Below are positions 1 through 6,685 of a stretch of 18,429 nt of DNA, one piece after another. The position numbers and the translations under genes are program-made. The notes below the pieces were generated by a model. It saw only the letters and a program-made list of their open reading frames with translations. It was not told the DNA's origin and made no database searches. How positions within the stretch are numbered: the first letter of the stretch is position 1; every line of letters begins with the position of its first letter. Location of the stretch: contig JBBRPS010000088.1 in assembly GCA_038227745.1 (NCBI GenBank), forward strand, positions 1 to 18,429, in the 5' to 3' direction. The DNA comes from DASPXY01 sp038227745 (GTDB taxonomy: Bacteria; Planctomycetota; Planctomycetia; Gemmatales; Gemmataceae).

Positions 1-21
1 CGCGTTTTCGGCAGAAACCCT

Positions 22-50
22 TTGACCGCCCTTGCCGACCCTGGTACGAT
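22..50 (+). promoter_or_regulatory. sigma70-like promoter for rpsB-tsf
   Basis: A -35 box TTGACC (22-27) and a -10 box TACGAT (45-50) are separated by exactly 17 bp. They match the sigma70 consensus at 5/6 and 4/6 positions. Transcription would start near 57, giving a leader of about 100 nt before the rpsB start at 159. The leader is C-rich and shows no clear riboswitch-like fold. Assignment to rpsB-tsf follows from position and direction only. Confidence 0.6.
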
Positions 51-158
51 TTACCTCTTCCCCCCCGCCCGGGGACGGATAGAATACCCGAGAACCGCCG
101 TTGTTGTGCCATCCCTAACTTCCACCTAATTCCCGCCTTCGGGGCAGGAGGGCCGTGC

Positions 159-1082
159 GTGGCGATTGTCCAAGTGAAGGACCTGATCGAGGCTGGCGTC
201 CATTTCGGACACCGCGCCAGTCGTTGGAACCCCAAGATGCGGCCGTTCATCTACGGCAAGCGCAACCTCATCCACATCATTGACCTGCGCGAGACCGTCC
301 GCGGTCTCCTGCGGGCCTACCGCTATCTCACCCAGCTCGCCGCCAAGGGCAGTTTGGTGCTCTTCGTGGGCACCAAGCGCCAGGCCAAGGAAACCGTCGA
401 GCGTGAGGCCGGCCGCTGCGGCATGCCCTACGTCAGCGAACGCTGGCTCGGCGGCACCTTGACCAACTACCGCACCATCCGCGACCGCCTGAAGCGCCTT
501 CAGGAACTCGAGGCCATGTGGCTGCCCGCCGGCGAGCGGGCCGAGAAGGTCGATATGACCCCTTACATGAAGACCATGCTCAACGACTCGGGCAAGTTCG
601 ACCTGAGCAAGGCCCCCGAGACGGCGTCGATCCGCGGCTACAGCAAGAAGATGGTCGCCACCCTCAGCCGCGAGCTGAGCAAGATCACCCGCAACCTTCA
701 GGGCATCCGGGAGATGAACCGGCTGCCCGACGCCATGATCGTCGTCGATCCCAAGCGCGAGGAGATCGCCGTCAAGGAAGCCCAGCGCATGGGCGTCACC
801 ACCGTCGCGCTCATCGACACCGACAGCGACCCCGACGTGGTCGATCTGCCCATCCCGGGCAACGATGACAGCATCCGCTCCATCGAGTTGATGCTCGCCA
901 AGCTGTCCGACGCCGTCCGCGATGGCCGCGCTGCCCTGCCCGCCGACCAGCAGGGCGCTCCGCGCGGACGTGTTCCTGGGGCGATGCCCGGAGCCGCGCC
1001 TGGGGCGGCCTCTGCGGCCCCGACACCGGTCGGCGCCGCGGCGCCTGCGAACCCGAAGCCCGCGACCGCGGTCGTTGAATAA
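159..1082 (+). CDS. rpsB: 30S ribosomal protein S2 with insertion and Ala/Pro tail
   Basis: Ribosomal protein S2 of the small subunit (307 aa). The N-terminus carries the S2 hallmark DLIEAGVHFGHRASRWNPKM (residues 8-27), followed by RNLIHIIDLRET and the GGTLTNYRTI signature (98-107). LPDAMIVVDP and the AxxEAxRMGxTTVALIDTDSDPD segment (about 188-225) are also present. The start is GTG at 159, preceded by AGGAGG (146-151) at 7-nt spacing; an upstream ATG is not available. Two features are longer than a typical 240-255 aa S2. One is an extra stretch of about 25 residues around 121-160 (WLPAGERAEKVDMTPYMKTM and on), between the GTLTNY helix and SKKMVATLSREL. The other is an Ala/Pro/Gly-rich tail from about 265. 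It precedes tsf in the usual rpsB-tsf order. The identification is secure; the roles of the insert and tail are unknown. Confidence 0.97.
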   Translation: MAIVQVKDLIEAGVHFGHRASRWNPKMRPFIYGKRNLIHIIDLRETVRGLLRAYRYLTQLAAKGSLVLFVGTKRQAKETVEREAGRCGMPYVSERWLGGTLTNYRTIRDRLKRLQELEAMWLPAGERAEKVDMTPYMKTMLNDSGKFDLSKAPETASIRGYSKKMVATLSRELSKITRNLQGIREMNRLPDAMIVVDPKREEIAVKEAQRMGVTTVALIDTDSDPDVVDLPIPGNDDSIRSIELMLAKLSDAVRDGRAALPADQQGAPRGRVPGAMPGAAPGAASAAPTPVGAAAPANPKPATAVVE

Positions 1083-1088
1083 AGGCCC

Positions 1089-1159
1089 GTCCGTTGTCCG
1101 TTGTCCCTGGTCCGTGGCGACGAACGGCGGACGGTGAGAACGGACAACGGACAACGGAC
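1089..1159. repeat. heptamer-built inverted repeat between rpsB and tsf
   Basis: Two perfect 18-bp arms, GTCCGTTGTCCGTTGTCC (1089-1106) and its reverse complement (1142-1159), enclose 35 bp. Each arm is a 7-bp unit (GTCCGTT) repeated about 2.5 times, and a degenerate unit GTCCGTG lies at 1110-1116. It sits in the 93-nt gap between rpsB and tsf and could fold into a long hairpin in the operon mRNA. It has no T-tract, so it is more likely an inserted dispersed repeat, attenuator or mRNA-processing structure than a true terminator. Confidence 0.75.
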
Positions 1160-1175
1160 TGAGGACGAACCAGCG

Positions 1176-2036
1176 ATGACGATTTCCGCAGCCGCGGTCA
1201 AGACCCTGCGCGACCGAACCAACCAGCCCATGATGGATTGCAAGGCGGCCCTGACCGAGGCCAACGGCGACATGGAGAAGGCCGTCGAACTCCTCCGCAA
1301 GCGCGGCAAGGACGTCGCCGACAAAAAGGGCGGCCGCGAGACCGCCGAGGGGCGCATCGGCGCCTTCGTCACTCCCGACCAGGCCACCGGCGCCCTGGTC
1401 GAGATGCGCTGCGAGAGCCCGCTGGTCATCAAGAGCGACGCCTTCGTGCAACTCGCCAACGACGTCGCCCGCCAGATCGCGGAGAAGAGCCCCGCGACCG
1501 TCGAGGCCCTTCTGGCCCAGCCGTTCGCCGGCGACCCGAAGCGGACCGTCGGCGAGCGGATTCAGGACACGATCGGCCTGATCCGCGAGAACATGAAGCC
1601 GCAGCGCTTCGTCCGGCTCACGGGCGGCCTGATCGGCAGCTACACGCACCACGACGGCAGCGTCGGTGTGCTCGTCCAGGTCGAGGGCCTCACGGCAGGG
1701 GCGCGGGCCGAACCGCAGCTGCTGCGCGACGTCTGCATGCACATCACGGCCAAGAACCCCGTGGCCGCCCGCCGTGAGGACATCGCTCAGGCGGTGGTGG
1801 ACAAGGAGGAGGAGATCGCCAAGGCGCAGCTGGCCGCCGATCCGAAGAACGCGAAGAAGCCCGCCAACATCCAGGAGATGATCCTGGAGGGCAAGCTGAA
1901 GACCTGGTTCGCCGAGAACGTGCTCGTCGAGCAGCCCTTCGTCAAGGACGACTCCAAGACGGTCGGCGACCTCCTCAAGGCGGCAGGCCTCAAGATGGTC
2001 GGCTTCGTCCGCTACAAGGTGGGCGAACTGGCCTGA
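1176..2036 (+). CDS. tsf: translation elongation factor Ts
   Basis: EF-Ts (286 aa), the nucleotide-exchange factor that removes GDP from EF-Tu. The N-terminal UBA-like domain reads VKTLRDRTNQPMMDCKAALT (8-27) and ANGDMEKAVELLRKRG. The core carries GSYTHHDGSVGVLVQ (154-168) and a C-terminal EQPFVKDDSKTVGDLLK. I chose ATG 1176 because it begins at the family N-terminus, with GAGGA (1161-1165) 10 nt upstream; the open frame runs back to 1101 only through the inverted repeat. The loop that in E. coli reads C-Q-T-D80-F81-V-A, which inserts next to the EF-Tu Mg site, here reads C-E-S-P-L-V-I (79-85), so the Asp and Phe are absent. I recall related CES loops in other planctomycete EF-Ts proteins, so this may be lineage-typical rather than damage. 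It is cotranscribed with rpsB. Confidence 0.96.
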   Translation: MTISAAAVKTLRDRTNQPMMDCKAALTEANGDMEKAVELLRKRGKDVADKKGGRETAEGRIGAFVTPDQATGALVEMRCESPLVIKSDAFVQLANDVARQIAEKSPATVEALLAQPFAGDPKRTVGERIQDTIGLIRENMKPQRFVRLTGGLIGSYTHHDGSVGVLVQVEGLTAGARAEPQLLRDVCMHITAKNPVAARREDIAQAVVDKEEEIAKAQLAADPKNAKKPANIQEMILEGKLKTWFAENVLVEQPFVKDDSKTVGDLLKAAGLKMVGFVRYKVGELA

Positions 2037-2066
2037 GGTCTCCGACGCTACGGTACTGACTTCCAG

Positions 2067-2094
2067 GGGCCCGCGGACACCCGTCCGCGGGCCC
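2067..2094 (+). terminator. hairpin terminator after tsf
   Basis: A perfect 12-bp GC-rich stem, GGGCCCGCGGAC (2067-2078) and GTCCGCGGGCCC (2083-2094), has an ACCC loop. It is followed by the short T-poor tail TTCGCATT and lies 30 nt after the tsf stop. The position and strength fit termination of rpsB-tsf. Its 12+4+12 layout matches two other palindromes at 8232 and 17139, so it may also belong to a repeat family. Confidence 0.7.
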
Positions 2095-2140
2095 TTCGCA
2101 TTGGGGGTGATGGGGTGACGGATCAGGCTGAAAAGTGCTG

Positions 2141-2169
2141 TTGCGTCGCGGCGCCGGAGGGGTTATAGG
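2141..2169 (+). promoter_or_regulatory. candidate promoter for the small lipoprotein gene
   Basis: TTGCGT (2141-2146) and TATAGG (2164-2169) are 17 bp apart (3/6 and 4/6 matches to sigma70 boxes). They lie between the tsf terminator and the gene at 2263 and predict a leader of about 87 nt that contains the dispersed repeat at 2213-2239. The boxes are weak, so this is a position-supported guess. Confidence 0.35.
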
Positions 2170-2212
2170 GTGGCGGCTTATCCCTTCACTACTGAGGGCA
2201 GCACGGTCAAAG

Positions 2213-2239
2213 CGCGCTTTCGCCATGCGGGACCCAGTA
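2213..2239 (+). repeat. 27-bp dispersed repeat, copy 1
   Basis: CGCGCTTT followed by C and then GCCATGCGGGACCCAGTA. The same 27 bp, with one mismatch (A instead of C at position 9), occurs inverted at 18290-18316. Here it ends 23 nt before the start codon of the small lipoprotein gene and lies inside the predicted mRNA leader. Confidence 0.8.
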
Positions 2240-2262
2240 ACTCCGTCCACGGAGCCGGGACC

Positions 2263-2451
2263 ATGAAGCGTCTCCGCGTGCTGCTCTGCGCCGTCCTCTG
2301 TTTCGCCCCCGGGTGTGCCGCGGACGGCACGAAGGGGCAGTGGGACGAGTTCTGGAAAGACCTGCGCGGCGACAACATGAAGATGCACAGCAGCTTCCCG
2401 GGGACGCAGGACGTCGATCGGCAGCCCAGGCCGCCGCATTCCAATGACTGA
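2263..2451 (+). CDS. small putative lipoprotein (62 aa)
   Basis: A 62-residue protein starting MKRLRVLLCAVLCFAPGCAA: a short basic n-region, a hydrophobic core, then a Cys at position 18 in an A-P-G-C context. This resembles a lipoprotein signal, although the lipobox is imperfect (Pro at -2). The mature part contains WDEFWKDLRGDNMKMHSSF (about 27-45) and a Pro/Arg-rich end. I recall similar short WxxxxKDxRGDNMxM proteins in planctomycetes, but no function is known to me. ATG 2263 was chosen over the longer frame from 2170 because it starts a signal peptide and has GGAG (2251-2254) 8 nt upstream; the extension is mostly dispersed repeat. It faces the methyltransferase gene, and the two stop codons lie in one inverted repeat. 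Confidence 0.6.
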   Translation: MKRLRVLLCAVLCFAPGCAADGTKGQWDEFWKDLRGDNMKMHSSFPGTQDVDRQPRPPHSND

Positions 2452-2476
2452 CGGGGCCAGGGGCGATGCCCGTCAG
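2448..2476. terminator. inverted repeat holding both convergent stop codons
   Basis: CTGACGGG (2448-2455) and CCCGTCAG (2469-2476) form an 8-bp stem around a 13-nt loop. The TGA of the lipoprotein gene (2449-2451) and the TGA of the minus-strand methyltransferase (2475-2473) lie in opposite arms. It is a plausible bidirectional terminator, but neither side has a T-tract. Confidence 0.45.
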
Positions 2477-3555
2477 ACGTCCCTGCGTGGAGCTCCGCGG
2501 CGCGGCTTTTCCGCGGACAGGACGATGTAGCCGCGCCGCTCCACGACCTGCGTCGGGCCGAACGACTCCGCGACCAGCGGGCCGACCTGGTCGGGCTGCC
2601 GCGTCACCAGGTACAGCCGGCCGCCCGGCCGCAGCAGCGCCGCCGAGCGCTCGATGAACAGCGCGGCGATGCCGAGCTGGGCGTAGTACGGCGGGTTCGC
2701 CAGCGCCACGTCGAAATCGCCCTCCGGCATTCCCTCCACGCGGCTGCTGGCCACCACCCGGAACTCCGCCAGCCCGTTCGCCCGCGCGTTGTGTTCGGCG
2801 AGGGCCAGCGCACGCACGTTGCTGTCCACGAAGGTGACGCGCCCCTGCGGCTCGGTCCGCAGCCCGACGCACACGCCGTTCGTGCCGCAACCGCAGCCGA
2901 CGTCGAGGATCTTATCGCCCGGGCCGACCTCGGCCGTCTCGACCAGCGCGCGGGCGCCGTCATCGAAGCGGCCGTAGGAGAAGACACCGGGGCGCGATAG
3001 GAAGCGCAGCGACGGGGTATCGCCACGGCTGACCTGGAACGTGATCTCATGCCGCCGCCGCGGCCGCTCGCGCTCGCGCTGCGCCCAGAACACCGCCCCG
3101 CCGCCGCCGGCCGGCGAATGCACCCGGCCGTAAATCTTCTTCATCGCCGCGGGGATGAACTGGTCTTTCTCGTAGGGGGACAGGACGACCAGGGTGCCGT
3201 GCGGCCGCAGGGCGTGGAACGCCTGTTCGAGCATGTCGAGCTTCAGGATGCGCTCGCCCCCCTTCGGCACCGGGTAGACGAGCGTCTGCAGCGGCTCCGG
3301 CAGGTCCCGCAGGTGGGGCGCGGTCACGACGCGGCCCTCGGCGCCTTGCGCCGCGAGCTCCTCCGTCAGGCGCTCCGCCTGGTAGAGGTCCATCTGGTAG
3401 CAGACGATCGGCCCGCGCTCGGGCGCGGTGAGGGCCGTGGCAATCTCGGCGGCCTCGCGCGGCGACCCCAGGACGACGCCGAGCGGCGGCCGCAGCTTGC
3501 CCTCCAGAACGCCCACCAGCTCGGCGAACGAGACGTCCGTCTTTTTCCGCGCCAT
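2473..3555 (-). CDS. class I SAM methyltransferase, RsmC/RlmG-like
   Basis: A 360-aa protein with the two-domain layout of the RsmC/RlmG rRNA guanine-N2 methyltransferases. The N-terminal half (about 1-165) resembles a degenerate methyltransferase fold. The catalytic C-terminal half has SAM motif I LDVGCGCGTN (207-216), an acidic motif II at TFVDSN, and the NPPY substrate motif (287-290). NPPY is shared by base N-methyltransferases; RsmC/RlmG usually have NPPF, so the exact rRNA target is uncertain. The start at 3555 (MARKKTD) follows a strong GGAGGAAGAGG ribosome site; the open frame to 3813 would overlap the upstream epimerase. It lies 41 nt downstream of that epimerase on the same strand and is probably cotranscribed. 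Confidence 0.85.
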   Translation of the reverse strand: MARKKTDVSFAELVGVLEGKLRPPLGVVLGSPREAAEIATALTAPERGPIVCYQMDLYQAERLTEELAAQGAEGRVVTAPHLRDLPEPLQTLVYPVPKGGERILKLDMLEQAFHALRPHGTLVVLSPYEKDQFIPAAMKKIYGRVHSPAGGGGAVFWAQRERERPRRRHEITFQVSRGDTPSLRFLSRPGVFSYGRFDDGARALVETAEVGPGDKILDVGCGCGTNGVCVGLRTEPQGRVTFVDSNVRALALAEHNARANGLAEFRVVASSRVEGMPEGDFDVALANPPYYAQLGIAALFIERSAALLRPGGRLYLVTRQPDQVGPLVAESFGPTQVVERRGYIVLSAEKPRRGAPRRDV

Positions 3556-3596
3556 CGACCTCTTCCTCCACAGCGGCGGCCCGCCGGGGCCGCGCC

Positions 3597-4562
3597 TCAC
3601 ACCACCATGTCCACGACACCTTCCCAGCGCTCTCCCGGGGGCAGCACTAGCAGGCCGGCCTCGAGGCCCCGCTGCTGCAGGTTGATCGCGTCGGTCGGAC
3701 AGGTGTACGGCTCCAGGCACATCGCCTGCCGGTGCGGCGGCGCGAACACGACCAGGTCGCGGAACGCCGCCGAGGCGTACAGCCTCAGCCCCTCGACGCG
3801 GCCGCGCAGGCACAGCCCGCCCGCCTCCGAATGCGGCGTGTCGTCCAGGCCCGTCAGCACGTCGTCCAGTTGCAGATCGGCGTAGCGGCGCGGCGCGTTC
3901 AGATCGCGACCCACATCGACCGGCAACAGCGTCCCCGTCGGCAGTGAATCCTGCAACTGCCAGTATTGCCGCGCCGACGCCTGGACCGTGACGTCCGCTC
4001 CCGGTACGCGGAAGTACGGGTGGTAGCCCAGCCCGAATGGCAGAGTAACGCGGTCGGGGTTATCGACCACCGCCTCCAGCCGCAGCACGCCGCGCAGCAG
4101 GCGGCAGGTCAGGCGCAGGCGGTGGTCGGCCGGCCAGTGCGGCAGGGCCTCCGGGGCGTCGGCGGCGCAGTGGAATTCGCCGGTGACCCAGGCACTCGTC
4201 GCGTTGGCCCCCTGGTCGATGACGCGCCAGGGGCGGCGGCAGGCGAAGCCGTGGATGGCGTTCTTGCCCGCGGGGTCGTTGAGCGGCAGGCGGTATTCCT
4301 TGCCCTCCCAGGTGAAGCGGCCGTCGCGGATACGGTTGGGAAAGGGGAACAGCACGGGGATGCCGCTGCGCGTCGGGCGGTCTCCCTGGAGGAACGTCGG
4401 CGTGGCGAAGAGCAACTCCGCCTGTCCGCCGCCCGCCGCCCAGCGGAAGCAGTTGAACCCCAGGGCCGGGCAGACCTCCGCGCGGCCGCTGCCTTCCAGC
4501 ACCCACACGGTCAGCTCGCCGTCCGGCCCCGGCCTGCTTTCACTGCGGACCTGAAAACTCAT
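3597..4562 (-). CDS. aldose 1-epimerase (galactose mutarotase) family protein
   Basis: A 321-aa beta-sandwich sugar epimerase that would interconvert alpha and beta anomers of aldoses, or act on a related sugar such as a hexose-6-phosphate. Family landmarks are SGIPVLFPFPNRIRDG (66-81), the first active-site His in AIHGF (H104), a second His in GLGYHPYF (H181), and the general base Glu in CLEPYTCPTDA (E284). All three catalytic positions are present. The start ATG at 4562 has GGGAGGGAG just upstream; the frame continues to 5216 only through the opposite-strand dehydrogenase. There is no signal peptide, so it is cytoplasmic. It is divergent from the Ldh2-type gene across an 81-nt gap and heads a probable two-gene unit with the methyltransferase. 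Confidence 0.9.
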   Translation of the reverse strand: MSFQVRSESRPGPDGELTVWVLEGSGRAEVCPALGFNCFRWAAGGGQAELLFATPTFLQGDRPTRSGIPVLFPFPNRIRDGRFTWEGKEYRLPLNDPAGKNAIHGFACRRPWRVIDQGANATSAWVTGEFHCAADAPEALPHWPADHRLRLTCRLLRGVLRLEAVVDNPDRVTLPFGLGYHPYFRVPGADVTVQASARQYWQLQDSLPTGTLLPVDVGRDLNAPRRYADLQLDDVLTGLDDTPHSEAGGLCLRGRVEGLRLYASAAFRDLVVFAPPHRQAMCLEPYTCPTDAINLQQRGLEAGLLVLPPGERWEGVVDMVV

Positions 4563-4643
4563 GGTCGCTCCCTCCCCGCGTACACGCGCCGCTCGTAGTG
4601 TGAAAATGCCCGCCCAACGAGAACGAAACCCAGGAACTGCCCC

Positions 4644-5696
4644 GTGCCGACCTTCCTCCCGCAGACCCTGACCGCCTTCGCCGACTCCCTGTTCCGCGCC
4701 GCCGGTGTGCCGGCCGACGAGGCCGCGATCGTCGCCGCCAGCCTGGTGGACGCCAACCTGCGCGGCCACGACTCGCACGGCCTGATCCGCATCCCGCAGT
4801 ACCTCGACGCCGTCGGCGACGGGCGGTTGCGACCCGGGGCACCGTTCACCGTGCTGAAGGAAACGCCCGCGCTGCTCCACGCCGACGGCGGCCGCGGCCT
4901 GGGCCAGGTGCAGGCGCACCGCTTGCTGCAGTGCCTGATCTCGATGGCCCGCACGGCCGGCATCGCAGTGGGGACGCTGAAGCACTGCGGCCACATCGGC
5001 CGGCTCGGCGAGTACGCCGAGGCCGCCGCGGCGGCGCGCATGGCCTTCATCGCGACGGTCAACAACCACGGCCTGGGGCGCGGCGTGGCCCCGCCGGGCG
5101 GCACGCAGGGGCGGATCGGCACCAATCCGCTGTGCCTGGGGGCGCCGACGGCGGGCGCGCCGGTCGTGCTGGACATCGGCACGAGCGTCTGCGCCGAGGG
5201 CAAGGTGCGCGTCCACTTCAACAAGGGGACGCCGGTGCCCGAGGGCTGGCTGCTCGACGCCCAGGGCCGGCCGACGACCGACCCGGGCGTGCTGTACCGC
5301 GAGCCGCGTGGGACCATCTTACCGCTGGGCGGCCCGCAAGCCTACAAGGGCTTCGGCATCGGCCTGCTGCTGGACATGTTCGTCGGCGGCCTGTCGGGGG
5401 CGCCGTGCAGCCGCCCGGACGCGCCGAACCTCGTCGCCAACGCGGTGCTGTTCATCCTGCTGGACATCGAGCACTTCGCCGGGGCGGGGCACTTCCTCGC
5501 CGAGGTGAGCGAGCTGGCCGCGTCGGTGCGCGGCTGTCCGCGGGCGGAGGGCATCGAGGAGATCCTGCTGCCGGGCGACCCGGAGCGGCGCGCGGCGGCC
5601 CGGCGGGCGCAGGGGATTGCGCTGGACGACGGCACGTGGGGCCAGTTGACGGCGGTGGCGTCGCGCCTGAAGGTCGCGGTGCCCTCCCCCGTTTAG
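4644..5696 (+). CDS. Ldh2/malate-L-lactate dehydrogenase family oxidoreductase
   Basis: A 350-aa member of the NAD(P)-dependent Ldh2/MDH2 family, which includes malate, L-lactate, ureidoglycolate and 2,3-diketogulonate dehydrogenases and is unrelated to classical LDH. Visible motifs are RGHDSHGLIRIPQY (40-53) with the family His, HCGHIGRLGEYAE (114-126), a VNNHG stretch (129-133), TNPLCLGAP (160-168), and AYKGFGIGLLLDM (233-245). The start is GTG 4644 with AGGAA (4632-4636) 7 nt upstream. The last codons and the TAG stop lie in a repeat-derived hairpin at 5683-5709. The substrate cannot be read from sequence; the neighbouring D-2-hydroxyacid dehydrogenase and sugar epimerase suggest 2-keto/2-hydroxyacid metabolism (inference). 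Confidence 0.87.
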   Translation: MPTFLPQTLTAFADSLFRAAGVPADEAAIVAASLVDANLRGHDSHGLIRIPQYLDAVGDGRLRPGAPFTVLKETPALLHADGGRGLGQVQAHRLLQCLISMARTAGIAVGTLKHCGHIGRLGEYAEAAAAARMAFIATVNNHGLGRGVAPPGGTQGRIGTNPLCLGAPTAGAPVVLDIGTSVCAEGKVRVHFNKGTPVPEGWLLDAQGRPTTDPGVLYREPRGTILPLGGPQAYKGFGIGLLLDMFVGGLSGAPCSRPDAPNLVANAVLFILLDIEHFAGAGHFLAEVSELAASVRGCPRAEGIEEILLPGDPERRAAARRAQGIALDDGTWGQLTAVASRLKVAVPSPV

Positions 5697-5717
5697 AGCG
5701 GCTAAACGGATATTTTT
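5689..5717 (+). terminator. intrinsic terminator overlapping the Ldh2-family stop codon
   Basis: CCGTTTAG (5689-5696) pairs with CTAAACGG (5702-5709) around AGCGG, followed by ATATTTTT (5710-5717). This is a short stem with a real T-tract. The left arm contains the TAG stop of the gene at 4644-5696. The hairpin leaves only 14 nt before the next start codon at 5732, so the next gene depends on read-through or on a promoter inside the upstream gene. Confidence 0.55.
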
Positions 5718-5731
5718 CGGGGCCATAGAAC

Positions 5732-6685
5732 ATGAGCAAGCCGCAAGTCCTGATCCTCGCCTGGCTGCCCGACGGCGTGCTGCCGCGCCTGGCCGCCGAG
5801 TTCCCCGGCTGCGATTTCCTCGACGCCCGCGAGGCCGCCGCCTTCGACCGCCACTGGCCGGCCGCGACCGCCGTCTACGGCCAGCCGCCGGTGGCGCGTC
5901 TCGGCGAGGCGGCGGCCCTGCGCTGGATCCAACTCATCTCGGCGGGAGTGCCGCAGGACCTGTGTCCCGCGGCCCACGAGCGCGGCCTCACGGTCACCAA
6001 CCTTGCCGGCCTGTACGGCCCCACCATCGCCGAGCACGCCCTGGCCCTGATGACCATGCTGGCGCGCAACCTCCACACGGCCTGCCGTAACCAGTTCAGC
6101 CGGACCTGGGACCGCGACGTGGCCCGGGGCATGTCCGACCTGCACGGGCGGACGCTGGCCCTGGTCGGCGTCGGCAACATCGGCCGGCACGTCGCCCGGC
6201 TGGCGCGCGCTTACGGCATGTGCGTGCTGGGCTGCCGCCGCACCGACCGGCCGACGCCGTTCGTCGATCGGGTTTATCCTCTGAAAGATCTGCACGCGAT
6301 GCTGGCCGGGGCGGACTTCGTCACCGTGACGGCGCCGCTGACCGCGCACACCGAGGGGATGCTGGGGCCGGCCGAGTTCGCGGCGATGAAGGCCGGCGCG
6401 TTCTACGTCAACGTCTCGCGCGGCGGCGTCGCGCAGGAGGCGGCGCTGCTGGAGGCGCTGCGCTCCGGGCGACTGGCGGGCGCGGGGCTGGACGTGTTCA
6501 CCGTCGAGCCGCTGCCGGCCGACCACCTCTTCTGGGCCATGCCGCAGGTGGTCGTCAGTCCGCATTACAGCGGCGAGACGGTCAACAACTCCGCCCTTCC
6601 CGTCGAACGCTTCGCGCGCAACCTGCGCGCGTGGCTGGCGGGGCGGCCTTTGGAAGGAGTGGTCAACCTGGAGTGGGGGTACTGA
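5732..6685 (+). CDS. D-2-hydroxyacid dehydrogenase family protein
   Basis: A 317-aa NAD(P)-dependent D-isomer-specific 2-hydroxyacid dehydrogenase, which would reduce a 2-keto acid or oxidise the D-hydroxyacid. The Rossmann motif is GVGNIG (146-151), after LHGRTLALV. The catalytic triad is present: Arg230 in NVSRGG, Glu259 in VFTVEPLP, and His278 in VVSPHYSGE. The substrate-domain segment LAGLYGPTIAEHALALM (91-107) is also typical. The start ATG 5732 has only a weak ribosome site (GGGG, 5719-5722). It follows the Ldh2-type gene by 35 nt and ends back-to-back with the minus-strand gene at 6686. Substrate unknown. Confidence 0.88.
   Translation: MSKPQVLILAWLPDGVLPRLAAEFPGCDFLDAREAAAFDRHWPAATAVYGQPPVARLGEAAALRWIQLISAGVPQDLCPAAHERGLTVTNLAGLYGPTIAEHALALMTMLARNLHTACRNQFSRTWDRDVARGMSDLHGRTLALVGVGNIGRHVARLARAYGMCVLGCRRTDRPTPFVDRVYPLKDLHAMLAGADFVTVTAPLTAHTEGMLGPAEFAAMKAGAFYVNVSRGGVAQEAALLEALRSGRLAGAGLDVFTVEPLPADHLFWAMPQVVVSPHYSGETVNNSALPVERFARNLRAWLAGRPLEGVVNLEWGY

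Noticed and set aside
57..158. rpsB leader as an autoregulatory structure hiding the ribosome site
   Set aside because: CCACCT (122-127) could pair with AGGAGG only with a mismatch and no supporting stem; too weak to call.
126..1742. 538-codon minus-strand open frame opposite rpsB and tsf
   Set aside because: It is antisense to two certain genes; high GC at third positions creates long opposite frames, and the translation is low-complexity.
4563..5216. Upstream extension of the epimerase frame
   Set aside because: It would lie fully antisense to the Ldh2-family gene, and ATG 4562 has a strong ribosome site and the family N-terminus.
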